A stretch of 41,290 nucleotides of DNA from an uncultured Bacteroides sp. (GTDB lineage Bacteria; Bacteroidota; Bacteroidia; Bacteroidales; Bacteroidaceae): positions 1 to 41,290 of the forward strand of contig CAMTPA010000025.1 of NCBI GenBank assembly GCA_947074275.1, read 5' to 3'. Under the pieces are notes generated by a model that was given only the letters and a program-made list of their open reading frames with translations, was not told the DNA's origin and ran no database searches. Each line of letters starts with the position of its first letter. Within the stretch, counting starts at the first letter, position 1. Below, piece after piece: positions 8,322 to 20,400 of the stretch. The translations under genes and the position numbers were made by a program.

Positions 8322-9677
8322 TTATGAGTTGATGACAATGCCGTATTTCTCTAAACGGCGATAGAGGGCTGCGCGACTGATGCCCAACGCCTGCGCCACC
8401 TGACTGAGATTGTTGCCATATTTATCGAGTGTCTGCAAGATGGTTTGCTTCTCTATCTCGTCCAGTGTAAGCCCGTGTAGCGAGGTGAGTGCCCTGTTTT
8501 GCTCGATGGGCGATTGGCATTGTTTCTTGAAATCCTCGGCGGTGAGTATGTTTTTCCCACTTATCAGCACCGTGCGGTCTACAAGGTTCTTCAGTTCGCG
8601 GATGTTTCCGGGATAGGGCAAGCGTGCAAGATACTCCAACGCATCGGATGCTAACTCCACGTTTGGAATGTTATTATTCTGGCACTGACTTGTAGTAAAG
8701 TGACGTGTCAACTGTGCGATGTCATCGCGCCGTTCTCGAAGAGGTGGCAGATGAACCGTGATGAGGTTGATGCGGTAGAAAAGGTCTTCGCGGAAAGTTC
8801 GCTCTTGCACCATTTGCCGAAGGTCGGCGTTGGTGGCACACACCACACGCACATCCGCCTGACGGGGGCGACTGTCGCCAAGCACCTCGAAGGTTTGCTC
8901 TTGCAGCACGCGAAGCAGTTTCACTTGGCAGCTGATGTCCAGTTCGCCAATTTCGTCTAAAAAGATGGTTCCTTTGTGAGCCATTTCAAACCGCCCCACC
9001 CTGTCTGCCACGGCATCGGTAAAAGCTCCTTTTTTGTGGCCAAACATCTCGCTCTCGAAAAGCGATTGCGAAATACCGCCCAAGTTCACCTTCACGAACG
9101 GTTTTTTGCTGCGTGTGCTATTTTTGTGTATCGCTTCGGCTATCAGTTCTTTGCCTGTACCGCTTTCGCCAGTCACCAGCACCGAGGCATTGGTTTTGGC
9201 TATGCGCTTCACCGTGTTGAGCACCTCCATCAGCGGTTTGCTTTTGCCTATGATGTGTGCTCTATCAAAACCATCCTCCTCTATCACCGCCTCGGTGCAT
9301 TGGGCATTGGCGGTCAGTTCCAAGGCCGTTTCGATGCGCTGCATCAGGGTGGCGTTGTTCCACGGCTTGGTCACAAAGTCGAATGCACCAGCTTGCATCC
9401 CCAGTACAGCAAGTTGTATGCTTCCCCACGCCGTGATGAGTATCACAGGCACTTCGGGCTGGAATATTTTCACTTGTCGTAGTAGTGTCAGCCCTTCCTC
9501 GCCAGTGGTAGAAAGGGTAAAGTTCATATCCATCAAGATAAGTTGGGGCGAAGTCTGTCTTACCACCTCAATAGCCTCTTGCGGCGTGGCCACAGCGTGT
9601 GTTTGGTAGCCGGCTCGTTTTAGCATAAAGCTTAGCGAGGTGCGAATGGCACTATCATCGTCTATTATCAATATCAT
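8322..9677 (-). CDS. Sigma54-dependent NtrC-family response regulator
   Basis: 451 residues with the standard three-domain layout. The receiver domain has the acidic pocket D6-D8, phosphoacceptor D50 in LILMDMNF, and K104 in FVTKPW. The AAA+ domain has Walker A GESGTGKE (170-177), Walker B GTIFLDEI (237-244) and arginine-rich PLRERRDDI. The C-terminus is a Fis-type helix-turn-helix (LSQVAQALGISRAALYRRLEKYG). The sigma54-contact loop reads GAFTDA (217-222) instead of the textbook GAFTGA; the key threonine is kept. It lies between the TolC-like gene and the kinase in one minus-strand operon, downstream of a strong sigma54 promoter at 11212-11227. This suggests positive autoregulation. Confidence 0.95.
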   Translation of the reverse strand: MILIIDDDSAIRTSLSFMLKRAGYQTHAVATPQEAIEVVRQTSPQLILMDMNFTLSTTGEEGLTLLRQVKIFQPEVPVILITAWGSIQLAVLGMQAGAFDFVTKPWNNATLMQRIETALELTANAQCTEAVIEEDGFDRAHIIGKSKPLMEVLNTVKRIAKTNASVLVTGESGTGKELIAEAIHKNSTRSKKPFVKVNLGGISQSLFESEMFGHKKGAFTDAVADRVGRFEMAHKGTIFLDEIGELDISCQVKLLRVLQEQTFEVLGDSRPRQADVRVVCATNADLRQMVQERTFREDLFYRINLITVHLPPLRERRDDIAQLTRHFTTSQCQNNNIPNVELASDALEYLARLPYPGNIRELKNLVDRTVLISGKNILTAEDFKKQCQSPIEQNRALTSLHGLTLDEIEKQTILQTLDKYGNNLSQVAQALGISRAALYRRLEKYGIVINS

Positions 9678-9706
9678 AATATCGCAAAAATAGGGAAAAT
9701 ATAGAA

Positions 9707-11185
9707 TTATTGTTTAACAATCTTCTCGAAATCTGCATCGATGTTGGTATTGTTGCTAAAATCCCACAGGGTGAGGCTGCGTAGTTGGTAGTAGTAATAC
9801 CAATAATAAAATAGCTGGGTGATGTGTCGCTGACGTGCTTCGTCTTTACGCGATTGCGAATCGTTGAGGTCGAGGGTAGATATTTTCCCAATCATAAAAG
9901 TCTCCACATTGGTTTTGTAGCGTTTTTGCGCTATCCCGTCGGCTTCGTCGGCTATTTGCAATTGGGTGAGCTGGTTGTTGAACTGCTCTACCAAGATAAA
10001 CAGATTTTGGTTGAAGTTCATCGTCTCTTGTCTCAGCCTGCTTTCGGTCACTTCACGGTTGCTTTCTGCCACCTTCACCTTTCCTCTGCGCTTGCCCCAG
10101 TCCAATATCGGTATGCGAAAGCCGATTTCTACAATCTGGTTGTCTTTCAGGTGTTGATAAGCGTTGCCAAACTCCGCATCCATCCCCGTGTAGCCCACCT
10201 GTGCATAGAGCGATATTTGGCGCATGTCGCCCTTGGCTTTCGCCACTTCGTAGTCGGCTTGTAGCTGTCGGCGGCGGATGTTGTGCGCAAAAGAGTTGTT
10301 TGCCAAAGCCTTTTCGAGCACCGTGCTATAATTTAGCTGCACTCCTTCAAAGGTTTGGGGCACGGTGGGTTCCAGCTCCTCGTTTTCGCCAAGAGCCAAA
10401 AACGAGCGCAACTTAAACATATTGCTCTTCAATGCACTTTCATTTTCGGTGAGGGTAGAGCGTGCGTTGAGCACGTTGAGTTCCAGTTGCAAAAGATCGT
10501 TTTCGCTTATCTGTCCCATCTTTCTTTTTGCCTTTGCCACCTCGTGTAGCTTGTTGGCGTTTTCTAAATTTTGTTTTGCCACCTGCACGTTTTCTTGCGC
10601 AAGCAGTAGGTTGAAAAAGTAGTTGATGGCCGTCATCGTCACCTCTTCGGTAGCAGAAAGGAAAGCAGCCTTTGCCTCTTTGTAGCGCACCGGCTCTATG
10701 CGCCGATTCCACTTGATGTTGTTTACTCCAAAGATGGGCTGATTGAGGGTAAGGGCAACGGGCACCGACATAAAGCGACTTGTTTTGTCGAAACTGAGTT
10801 GCTTGAGAAAGTCGAGTGAGGTGTTGAGTGAGATGGTACCTCCCGTAAACCAAATGTTTTGGTCGATGGAGATTCCGCCGCTCGCCTGCAAGTAGTTGTT
10901 TCGCACAAAGGTGTATGCCCCGTCTTCTTGCTGATAGGTGTTGTAGCTTTTGCTATAATTGGGGGCGGTGGCCGTGAAATTCATTTCGGGTAGCAAGTCG
11001 GCTCTAAAGGTGCGATACTCCCAGTAGGCAGTCTTCAGTTCATTGAGTGCTACGGCTGCATCCACACTTTGCACACGCGCTATGCGTATGGCTTCATCGA
11101 GGGTGATGGCTCTTTGCAAAGATTGTCCCGTGGCCGACACACTCAATCCGATAATAGAGAGGAGTGTTATAACTGATTTTTTCAT
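9707..11185 (-). CDS. TolC-like outer membrane efflux protein
   Basis: 492-residue outer membrane channel protein of the TolC/OEP family. It starts with a signal peptide (MKKSVITLLSIIGLSVSATGQ, cut before or at the Q near residue 21), then AITLDEAIRIA, the usual start of the first OEP repeat. Long amphipathic helices follow, with repeated VAKQNLENANKLHEVAKAK-type heptads and two related halves. Such trimeric tunnels normally work with an inner membrane pump and a periplasmic adaptor. None is encoded nearby; the next genes are a regulator and a kinase. ATG 11185 lies about 16 bases downstream of the start point predicted from the sigma54 promoter. Family assignment is firm, the substrate unknown. 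Confidence 0.92.
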   Translation of the reverse strand: MKKSVITLLSIIGLSVSATGQSLQRAITLDEAIRIARVQSVDAAVALNELKTAYWEYRTFRADLLPEMNFTATAPNYSKSYNTYQQEDGAYTFVRNNYLQASGGISIDQNIWFTGGTISLNTSLDFLKQLSFDKTSRFMSVPVALTLNQPIFGVNNIKWNRRIEPVRYKEAKAAFLSATEEVTMTAINYFFNLLLAQENVQVAKQNLENANKLHEVAKAKRKMGQISENDLLQLELNVLNARSTLTENESALKSNMFKLRSFLALGENEELEPTVPQTFEGVQLNYSTVLEKALANNSFAHNIRRRQLQADYEVAKAKGDMRQISLYAQVGYTGMDAEFGNAYQHLKDNQIVEIGFRIPILDWGKRRGKVKVAESNREVTESRLRQETMNFNQNLFILVEQFNNQLTQLQIADEADGIAQKRYKTNVETFMIGKISTLDLNDSQSRKDEARQRHITQLFYYWYYYYQLRSLTLWDFSNNTNIDADFEKIVKQ

Positions 11186-11211
11186 AATGATGGCTTTTTT
11201 ACATACAAGTA

Positions 11212-11227
11212 TGCAAAGCTTATGCCA
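11212..11227 (-). promoter_or_regulatory. Sigma54 (-24/-12) promoter of the tolC-like/regulator/kinase operon
   Basis: Read on the minus strand the sequence is TGGCATAAGCTTTGCA. This matches the sigma54 consensus TGGCACG-N4-TTGCW with the invariant GG and GC at the exact spacing (GG at 11226-11225, GC at 11214-11213). The predicted transcription start is near 11201, giving a leader of about 16 bases before ATG 11185. The operon it drives encodes a sigma54-dependent activator, which independently supports the call. Confidence 0.82.
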
Positions 11228-11257
11228 CCGTTATAAAAAGCTATGTATCAACATCAT

Positions 11258-11294
11258 AAAACAAAAATCAACTGTTCGATAATGAACAGTTGAT
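11258..11294 (-). terminator. Intrinsic terminator of the ATP synthase operon
   Basis: Perfect 11-bp stem: ATCAACTGTTC at 11267-11277 pairs with GAACAGTTGAT at 11284-11294 around a 6-base loop. On the minus strand the stem is followed by TTTTTGTTTT. It lies 17 bases after the atpG stop and about 40 bases upstream of the sigma54 promoter. Because it is also a perfect palindrome centred near -80 of that promoter, it might double as an activator binding site (inference). Confidence 0.78.
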
Positions 11295-11311
11295 GTATTT
11301 GCGGACAATGT

Positions 11312-12199
11312 TTACTTCATAGAGCCACCGATAATATCGAGCAGCTCGTTGGTGATAGCCTGTTGTCGTCCTTTGTTGTACTGCTTGGTCAGGTCTTGAA
11401 TCAGGTCGTTGGCGTTGTCGGTAGCGGCTTGCATAGCCAGCATCCGCGCGGCGTGTTCCGAAGCGTTGGAATCCATACAAGCGGTAAACATCTTATGACA
11501 AAGCACCTGTGGCAAAAGGTCGGCAATGAGTTGCTCTACCGATGGCTCTACGATGTAATCTTTCACCAACAAGTTTTCGGTTTTTTCCTTTTGTTTCTCC
11601 TCTTCCTCTATCTCTTTGAGGTCGATGGGCAAAAACACTTCGCGCGCCAACACCTGTGTGCCCACCGATTTGAAGTGGTGGTATATCAACTCTACCCTGT
11701 CTACCTCTTTATCTACAAAAAGCTTCATCAGCTCGTGCGCCAAACTGGATGCGTCGTTGTAGGTAGGTTTGTCGGCCAAATGCTGAAAGCTACCTTTGGG
11801 CACAAATCCCATCTTTGTTATCGCCTCTTCAATCTTTTTGCCTACGGGGTAAATCCAAATATTGTCTTGCCCCAACTTGCGATATTCGCCTATGAGATGC
11901 AAGAAAGTCTTTATCACGTTGGAGTTGAAGCTACCACACAGCGAGCCATTGGATGAGAAGAGCACCAAAGCCACACGCTTCACCTCACGCTCTTGCATAT
12001 AAGGCGACTCGATAGGCAAATCACCACTCAGAAAGTTGTGCAGAATCTTATCCATCTGCTCCTGATAGGGCAACATATTTTGGATAGCTGCTTCGGCCTT
12101 ATGCAGTTTTGCCGAAGCCACCATCTTCATAGCCGACGTGATTTTGCGAGTATTCTGAACAGAACCCAATCGGGTTTTTATCTCTTTCAGCGAAGCCAT
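11312..12199 (-). CDS. atpG: ATP synthase F1 gamma subunit
   Basis: Central rotor shaft of the F1 motor, 295 residues. The N-terminus MASLKEIKTRLGSVQNTRKITSAMKMVAS and the C-terminus with EHAARMLAMQAATDNANDLI...YNKGRQQAITNELLDII are the two conserved coiled-coil ends of the gamma family. A Glu/Lys-rich insertion (LKEIEEEEKQKEK, about residues 195-207) sits in the middle region, which varies between species. It is the last gene of the operon, 36 bases after atpA, and is followed by the terminator at 11258-11294. Confidence 0.97.
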   Translation of the reverse strand: MASLKEIKTRLGSVQNTRKITSAMKMVASAKLHKAEAAIQNMLPYQEQMDKILHNFLSGDLPIESPYMQEREVKRVALVLFSSNGSLCGSFNSNVIKTFLHLIGEYRKLGQDNIWIYPVGKKIEEAITKMGFVPKGSFQHLADKPTYNDASSLAHELMKLFVDKEVDRVELIYHHFKSVGTQVLAREVFLPIDLKEIEEEEKQKEKTENLLVKDYIVEPSVEQLIADLLPQVLCHKMFTACMDSNASEHAARMLAMQAATDNANDLIQDLTKQYNKGRQQAITNELLDIIGGSMK

Positions 12200-12235
12200 A
12201 ATTCCTTGTATTACGTTTTACATCTATCCCTGCAA

Positions 12236-13819
12236 TCAGGTATATTGTTTCGACACCAATTCGGCAGTGTCTCGTATGCCTTTCTCCACGTTTTCGTCCA
12301 GCACACCACTTTTCAGCACATCGAGCACATCTTGCTGGTGGCTGATGGATAGTGTTTCTAAAAAGCTCTTTTCAAAATCGTGAACCTTATCGAGAGGCAC
12401 ATTGCGGAGCAGTCCATTCACTCCACAATAAAGTATGGCTATCTCTTTCTCCACAGGCATCGGGCTATATTGAGGCTGCACAAGCAACTGAGCATTCTTT
12501 CTCCCTTTATCGATGATAAGTGCCGTCACCGGATCCATATCACCGCTGAATTTAGAAAAAGCCTCCAACTCACGATATTGCGCTTGGTCTATCTTCAAGG
12601 TTCCTGCCACTTTCTTCATTGCTTTGATTTGAGCGTTACCACCCACACGAGACACAGAGATGCCCACATTGATAGCCGGACGATTGCCTTGATTGAACAA
12701 ATCGCTATCAAGAAATATCTGCCCGTCGGTGATGGAGATTACATTGGTGGGGATATAGGCCGACACGTCACCTGCCTGTGTTTCGATGATGGGCAATGCC
12801 GTGAGCGAACCGCCTCCTTTTACAATGTCCTTCAAGCAATCGGGCAAGTCGTTCATTTCGGCAGCCACCTCTTGCTGGTTGATGATGCGTGCCGCACGTT
12901 CGAGCAAGCGTGAGTGTAGATAGAATATATCACCCGGATAAGCCTCACGCCCCGACGGACGACGCAAAATCAGAGAAACTTCACGATAGGCCACTGCTTG
13001 CTTCGACAGGTCGTCGAACACAATCAACGCATCTCTACCCGTATCGCGGAAATACTCACCAATGGCTGCACCCGAAAACGCTGAGTAATATTGCAACGCA
13101 GCCGGGTCGCCTGCCGTGGCAGCTACCACAATGGTATAATCCATCGCACCATATTCGCGCAGTGTGTTTACGATGGATGCCACCGTAGAACCCTTTTGTC
13201 CAATTGCCACGTAGATGCAATACACAGGTTTTCCAGCCAAGAAGTTCTCTTTCTGATTTATGATTGTGTCGATGGCAATGGCTGTCTTACCCGTTTGTCT
13301 ATCACCGATAATCAATTCGCGCTGCCCACGTCCAATCGGTATCATTGCATCCACAGCTTTCAATCCCGTTTGCAAAGGTTGATTCACAGGCTGCCTGAAA
13401 ATCACACCGGGAGCTTTGCGCTCGAGTGGCATCTCATAAAGTGTTCCACCAATCTCGCCTTTCCCATCGAGTGGTTCGCCAAGCGGATCGATAACACGTC
13501 CCAGCATCCCCTCGCCCACTTTGATAGAAGCAATGTGCTTGGTACGCTTTACAGTAAAGCCCTCCTTTATTTTATCCGTTGGCCCCAATAACACCGCACC
13601 CACATTGTCTTCTTCGAGGTTCATCACAATCGCCTTGATGCCGTTTTCAAATTCCAGCAACTCGTTGGCTTCGGCGTTTCGCAATCCGTAGATACGTGCC
13701 ACACCATCGCTCACTTGTAGCACGGTGCCTATCTCATCCAATTGTATTCGGCTATCAATGCCTTCCAACTGACGGCGCAACACCTCAGATACTTCGCTAA
13801 CTTTAATACTATCTGGCAT
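12236..13819 (-). CDS. atpA: ATP synthase F1 alpha subunit
   Basis: Non-catalytic nucleotide-binding subunit of F1, 527 residues. Walker A is GDRQTGKT (172-179), and the family signature [14 protein letters not shown] is present. It shares one base with the atpH stop (TAATG), so translation is probably coupled. N-terminal [18 protein letters not shown] and overall length fit Bacteroidota alpha subunits. Confidence 0.98.
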   Translation of the reverse strand: MPDSIKVSEVSEVLRRQLEGIDSRIQLDEIGTVLQVSDGVARIYGLRNAEANELLEFENGIKAIVMNLEEDNVGAVLLGPTDKIKEGFTVKRTKHIASIKVGEGMLGRVIDPLGEPLDGKGEIGGTLYEMPLERKAPGVIFRQPVNQPLQTGLKAVDAMIPIGRGQRELIIGDRQTGKTAIAIDTIINQKENFLAGKPVYCIYVAIGQKGSTVASIVNTLREYGAMDYTIVVAATAGDPAALQYYSAFSGAAIGEYFRDTGRDALIVFDDLSKQAVAYREVSLILRRPSGREAYPGDIFYLHSRLLERAARIINQQEVAAEMNDLPDCLKDIVKGGGSLTALPIIETQAGDVSAYIPTNVISITDGQIFLDSDLFNQGNRPAINVGISVSRVGGNAQIKAMKKVAGTLKIDQAQYRELEAFSKFSGDMDPVTALIIDKGRKNAQLLVQPQYSPMPVEKEIAILYCGVNGLLRNVPLDKVHDFEKSFLETLSISHQQDVLDVLKSGVLDENVEKGIRDTAELVSKQYT

Positions 13820-14379
13820 TATACAATTCTCCTATTCTTTTCAATAAATTGTTGTTTCACTCGCTTGAGCTGTGTAGCTACGCTGGCATCCAGTCTATAA
13901 TCATCGTAATCGAATATAAAACCTCCATCGATAGCGGGATCCACTTCTGTTTCAAGCTCCATCTTCACGTGAAGCACCACACCAGCCGAACGTCTGATGC
14001 GTTCGCCTGTTTCTTGGTCTACGGGAACCGCCGTGATAAGCTTGCCAACACCAATGTGCTCCATTTGACGATACATCCCCAAAAAAGAGATACATATAAA
14101 TTGCAAGAAGTTTTCTCTGTGATTTCTCAGCACCAGCGTGATAAATCGTGAAAACTCACGGCTCACATTCAGACTGCCTACCGCAGCGGTGCATATCAGA
14201 GAGAACTTGTCGCGGATAGACAATATAGGATTGTCTAAGGTGGAGCGCAACTCAGGAAACACATTCAAGTTGCGCGAAAGCATCGACATCTCTTCGTAGA
14301 GCACAGCTGCCGTATTGGTGTCTTTGCCATATTCAATCAACGCTTTGGCATAACGCATCGAAACAATTCCTATATCCAT
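13819..14379 (-). CDS. atpH: ATP synthase F1 delta subunit (stator/OSCP)
   Basis: 186-residue subunit that ties the alpha/beta head to the b stalk. N-terminal [15 protein letters not shown] matches the usual RYAxAL start of the delta family, and the C-terminal half has [30 protein letters not shown], equivalent to the conserved GG...D.SV...L.. end. It lies between atpF (24-base gap) and atpA (1-base overlap), which confirms the identity of this weakly conserved protein. Confidence 0.95.
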   Translation of the reverse strand: MDIGIVSMRYAKALIEYGKDTNTAAVLYEEMSMLSRNLNVFPELRSTLDNPILSIRDKFSLICTAAVGSLNVSREFSRFITLVLRNHRENFLQFICISFLGMYRQMEHIGVGKLITAVPVDQETGERIRRSAGVVLHVKMELETEVDPAIDGGFIFDYDDYRLDASVATQLKRVKQQFIEKNRRIV

Positions 14380-14403
14380 ATCTTCGGCTTAAAATAACTC
14401 TTA

Positions 14404-14904
14404 TTAGTTCTTACGATTCAATACTTCATCGAGCATACGGTCAATCATATCCATTTGTTGCTGGTCGTCGTCGAGTTTCTTGCGCAACACCTTCTCGGCT
14501 ATGTCTACCGAGAGGATTGCCACCTCACGACGAATGTCGCGTATCGCCTCTTCTTTCTCTGCCAGAATCTGCTTTTTCACTTCATCCAGCTCTTTCTGAG
14601 CGGCTACTTGCGCCTGTTGACGAGCTTCGCGAATGATTTTCTCGCGCTCTTGTAGAGCCTCTTTCAAGATACGTCCTTGTTCTTTGCTTGCGTTAGCCAT
14701 CAATGCTTCTCCCTCTTCTTTCATCTTTGCCAGCTGCGCATTGGCTTCTTTGGCCACTTCGAGCGATTGGTCGATGAAAGCTTTGCGGTCGTTCACCATC
14801 TTGGTGATAATGGGGAATCCAAATTTCCACAAGATGACAAGAACGATTCCAAAGGAGAGAATCATCCAAAATATAAGGCCACTATCGGGCAATAGCAATG
14901 ACAT
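14404..14904 (-). CDS. atpF: ATP synthase Fo b subunit
   Basis: 166-residue peripheral stalk subunit. A single N-terminal membrane helix (about 8-28, [20 protein letters not shown]) is followed by a long charged helix predicted to form a coiled coil with its partner copy ([18 protein letters not shown] and the Glu/Gln/Lys-rich continuation). It is 12 bases downstream of atpE and 24 bases before atpH. Only one b gene is present, so the stalk is a homodimer. Confidence 0.96.
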   Translation of the reverse strand: MSLLLPDSGLIFWMILSFGIVLVILWKFGFPIITKMVNDRKAFIDQSLEVAKEANAQLAKMKEEGEALMANASKEQGRILKEALQEREKIIREARQQAQVAAQKELDEVKKQILAEKEEAIRDIRREVAILSVDIAEKVLRKKLDDDQQQMDMIDRMLDEVLNRKN

Positions 14905-14916
14905 AACGCCTACTTT

Positions 14917-16292
<1,376 letters not shown>

Positions 16293-16309
<17 letters not shown>

Positions 16310-16721
16310 TTTTCACACGTTCGTTATCCAATGCGGCTTTGTGAGGCTTATACTTGATCATCAACGTAGCATCGAGGATTAAAAAAAACAGGTAATTGCC
16401 AATAAAGGCTACTAAAAATTCTACAATTCGCGCTTTTATCGCCAACAGATAAACCAATAACAAGGCGATGGATAAAAACAGCTTCAACATCTTAGAGCCT
16501 AAAAGAATCATCACACTGCTGGTAGATTTCTCCTTGAAAGCATCTACCACCAGATACGAGATGATATTGAGCAAATAAAAATAGATGGGTATGAGCGGAT
16601 AAAAGCGTAGATAGTGCTGCGGATATAGCAAATGTACCAAATATCCACTCAAAATATCCCACAACATAGCTATCAGGGTGAGATACAACACGTATTTATG
16701 TTTTGCCACGTTCGATGCCAT
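16293..16721 (-). CDS. Small membrane protein of the ATP synthase operon (AtpI-position)
   Basis: 142 residues from ATG 16721, with about four hydrophobic helices (for example VLYLTLIAMLWDILSGYLVH and the later LFLSIALLLVYLLAI) and a charged C-terminus (KYKPHKAALDNERVKNE). A longer frame exists from a TTG at 16763, but that would overlap atpC and adds a polar leader, so ATG 16721 is preferred. It lies between atpC and atpB, the same place in which other bacteria carry atpI/atpZ-type assembly factors. I do not see clear sequence similarity to AtpI, so a role in c-ring assembly or ion supply is inferred from position only. Confidence 0.75.
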
Positions 16722-16750
16722 TCTTTTTTTTGTTTCTATTTTAATATTAT

Positions 16751-17007
16751 TCAAGAGACGCAAACCGAAACAACTCCGTCGCTCATCTCCACAAATCCAC
16801 TTTCTACATCTATGCCGTGCCCTTCGTTATCGGGGGTGAAATAGATGATTTTTCCTTTTTGCAAAGAAGACACAATGGGTGCGTGGCGCGGCAATATAGT
16901 AAACGAGCCACTGGTGCCAGGCAGTGTGACTTTGGTCACCTCGCCATCGTACATCACCTTTTCGGGCGACACCACACGCAGTTTTAGTGTATCTACAATT
17001 CCTTCCA

Positions 17008-17008
<1 letters not shown>
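16751..17008 (-). CDS. atpC: ATP synthase F1 epsilon subunit, short form
   Basis: 85 residues from ATG 17008. The sequence (LKLRVVSPEKVMYDGEV, then LPGTSGSFTILPRHAPIVSSL) is the N-terminal beta-sandwich that contacts gamma and the c-ring. The usual C-terminal pair of helices, which lets epsilon inhibit ATP hydrolysis in E. coli, is absent; proteins with it are about 130-140 residues. The gene starts inside the atpD stop (TGATG). Short epsilon is common in Bacteroidota, so this is probably normal and not truncated. Confidence 0.95.
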
Positions 17009-18543
<1,535 letters not shown>

Positions 18544-18684
18544 TTAAATTAGATTATTACTCTGCGATAAACTGGCAAGCGGTAGATATGATGTATCCAA
18601 TCTCAAAACAGTCTATCTGTTAAAACAACAACGTTGTGTTTTGTAATATTGTTCAGCATATTTTTAGTTATCTAAACAACTATG

Positions 18685-18692
18685 CAAATGTA
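18685..18692 (-). promoter_or_regulatory. Candidate -7 box of the ATP synthase operon promoter
   Basis: On the minus strand TACATTTG matches TAnnTTTG. It is the only such box between the ugd terminator and atpD. No good -33 TTTG is visible upstream. If used, the atpD leader would be about 140 bases long. Confidence 0.4.
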
Positions 18693-18803
18693 GATACAAT
18701 TATAGCCCATTGTCTGTATTTAAACTATTTTTATGTTAGAGAACATTTATTTCACCACAAAATAGCAGATTCAGAACACTATCTGAGGCATTAACAAAGA
18801 GAA

Positions 18804-18866
18804 TTTCAACTGTTGAAAGTTATCACATTGATAGTTCACATTTGATAAATGATTAGTTAACAGTTG
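18804..18866. repeat. Palindrome TTTCAACTGTTGAAA with distant half-site
   Basis: 18804-18818 is a perfect 15-base palindrome (7+1+7). CAACTGTT at 18807-18814 is also the inverse of AACAGTTG at 18859-18866. The same core AACTGTT/AACAGTT recurs in the hairpins at 11267-11294 and 36471-36534. Confidence 0.45.
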
Positions 18867-18969
18867 TTTCTCAATAACAAAACGCACGCTGACAAACAGC
18901 AATAAAGTAGCTAACGCAACTATTAAAAAAAGTAAAAATAGAAAGAATAAATTGGCACATCTACTCCAA

Positions 18970-19015
18970 TAAAAAAAGGCGGCGCAAAGTGTTTATCGCA
19001 ACACCTGCACCGCCT
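18970..19015 (-). terminator. Intrinsic terminator of the polysaccharide operon (after ugd)
   Basis: AGGCGG at 18977-18982 pairs with CCGCCT at 19010-19015; inside are further paired blocks GCA/TGC and GTGTT/AACAC around a loop. On the minus strand the stem is followed by a run of seven T and then ATTGG. It lies 26 bases beyond the ugd stop, so it closes the 13-gene operon. Confidence 0.8.
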
Positions 19016-19041
19016 ATTCTATTTTTTCTCAGCAGAGAAGC

Positions 19042-20355
19042 CTATTTACCAATGCAATGATAAATGAAGCCTTGCTCTTCTATCTCTTTTTTATCGTATA
19101 TGTTTCTGCCATCGAGCACTATATTGCCGTTCATCGCCTTGTGAATGACCTGCCAAGAAGGTAGGCGAAGTTCTTTCCATTCGGTCAGTAGCATCACCGC
19201 ATCGGCATCGAGCACTGCATCATACAAATCGGGTGCATAATACACCGCATCGCCAATCTTGCGTTTGCACTCTTCCATCGCAATGGGGTCGTACACACGA
19301 ATGTTGCAACCTGCCGCTTTCATTTTCTCAATCAGCACCAAGGCAGGAGCCTCGCGCATATCATCGGTTTCGGGCTTGAAAGCCAATCCCCACACAGCGA
19401 TTGTTTTGCCTTCGAGCTTTCCATCAAACAGTTTGCCCAGTTTCTCAAACAAGATTCCTTTTTGATTTTCATTGACCTCTTCCACCGCTTGAAGCACGCG
19501 CATCGGATAACCGTTTTGTTCGGCTGTTTTAATCAAGGCTTTCACATCTTTGGGAAAACAAGAGCCACCATAGCCAATGCCTGGATAGAGAAACTTGCGT
19601 CCGATACGCGAATCGGAACCGATGCCACTACGCACCATATTCACATCCGCTCCTACCAGCTCGCAGAGGTTGGCTATGTCGTTCATAAAGCTAATGCGAG
19701 TTGCAAGCATCGCATTGGCAGCATATTTTGTCATTTCAGCCGAAGGAATATCCATAAATATCACACGCATATTGTTCAGCAAAAAGGGGCGATAAAGCTT
19801 AGTCATCACCTTTTCGGCTCTTTCCGACTCGATGCCCACCACCACACGGTCGGGGCTCATAAAGTCTGCCACCGCATTTCCTTCTTTCAGAAATTCGGGA
19901 TTGGAAGCCACGTCAAATTCCAACGACACACCACGTTTATCAAGCTCTTCTTGAATGGCCTTGCGCACTTTTTTGGCAGTTCCCACGGGAACTGTGCTCT
20001 TTGTCACCACCAAAACATACTTATTCATATTCTGGCCAATGGTGCGTGCCACGCTCAACACGTAGCTCAAGTCTGCACTACCATCTTCATCGGGAGGAGT
20101 ACCTACCGCACAAAATACCACTTCTACATCATTTAGACAGTCGGCAAGCGAGGTGGTAAAAGTCAATCTACCCGATTTGCTGTTGCGCAGTACCAAATCT
20201 TCCAAACCGGGTTCGTAGATAGGGATAATGCCTTTTTGAAGCGATTCTATTTTCTCAGTGTTTGTATCTACACAAATCACATCCACGCCGATTTCGGCAA
20301 AGCAGGTGCCGGTCACTAAACCAACATAGCCTGTTCCTACAATTGCTATTTTCAT
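19042..20355 (-). CDS. ugd: UDP-glucose 6-dehydrogenase
   Basis: 437-residue cytoplasmic enzyme that oxidises UDP-glucose to UDP-glucuronate with two NAD+. The NAD site is GTGYVGLVTG (7-16), TKSTVPVGTAKK and NPEFLKEGNA are family blocks, and catalytic C266 is in GYGGSCFPKD. The C-terminal nucleotide-sugar site has AFKPETDDMREAPALVLIEKM. It is the last gene of the polysaccharide operon, 45 bases after wzi, and supplies acidic sugar precursor for the repeat unit. A sister activity such as UDP-ManNAc dehydrogenase is less likely given the TDDMREAP block. Confidence 0.94.
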   Translation of the reverse strand: MKIAIVGTGYVGLVTGTCFAEIGVDVICVDTNTEKIESLQKGIIPIYEPGLEDLVLRNSKSGRLTFTTSLADCLNDVEVVFCAVGTPPDEDGSADLSYVLSVARTIGQNMNKYVLVVTKSTVPVGTAKKVRKAIQEELDKRGVSLEFDVASNPEFLKEGNAVADFMSPDRVVVGIESERAEKVMTKLYRPFLLNNMRVIFMDIPSAEMTKYAANAMLATRISFMNDIANLCELVGADVNMVRSGIGSDSRIGRKFLYPGIGYGGSCFPKDVKALIKTAEQNGYPMRVLQAVEEVNENQKGILFEKLGKLFDGKLEGKTIAVWGLAFKPETDDMREAPALVLIEKMKAAGCNIRVYDPIAMEECKRKIGDAVYYAPDLYDAVLDADAVMLLTEWKELRLPSWQVIHKAMNGNIVLDGRNIYDKKEIEEQGFIYHCIGK

Positions 20356-20400
20356 ATTGTCGTCTTTTAAAGAAAGGTTATTTATTAATTAGATTATTTT

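Noticed and set aside
16722..16763. Longer start (TTG) of the AtpI-position protein
   Set aside because: It would overlap atpC and add a polar stretch; an ATG with a better N-terminus exists at 16721.
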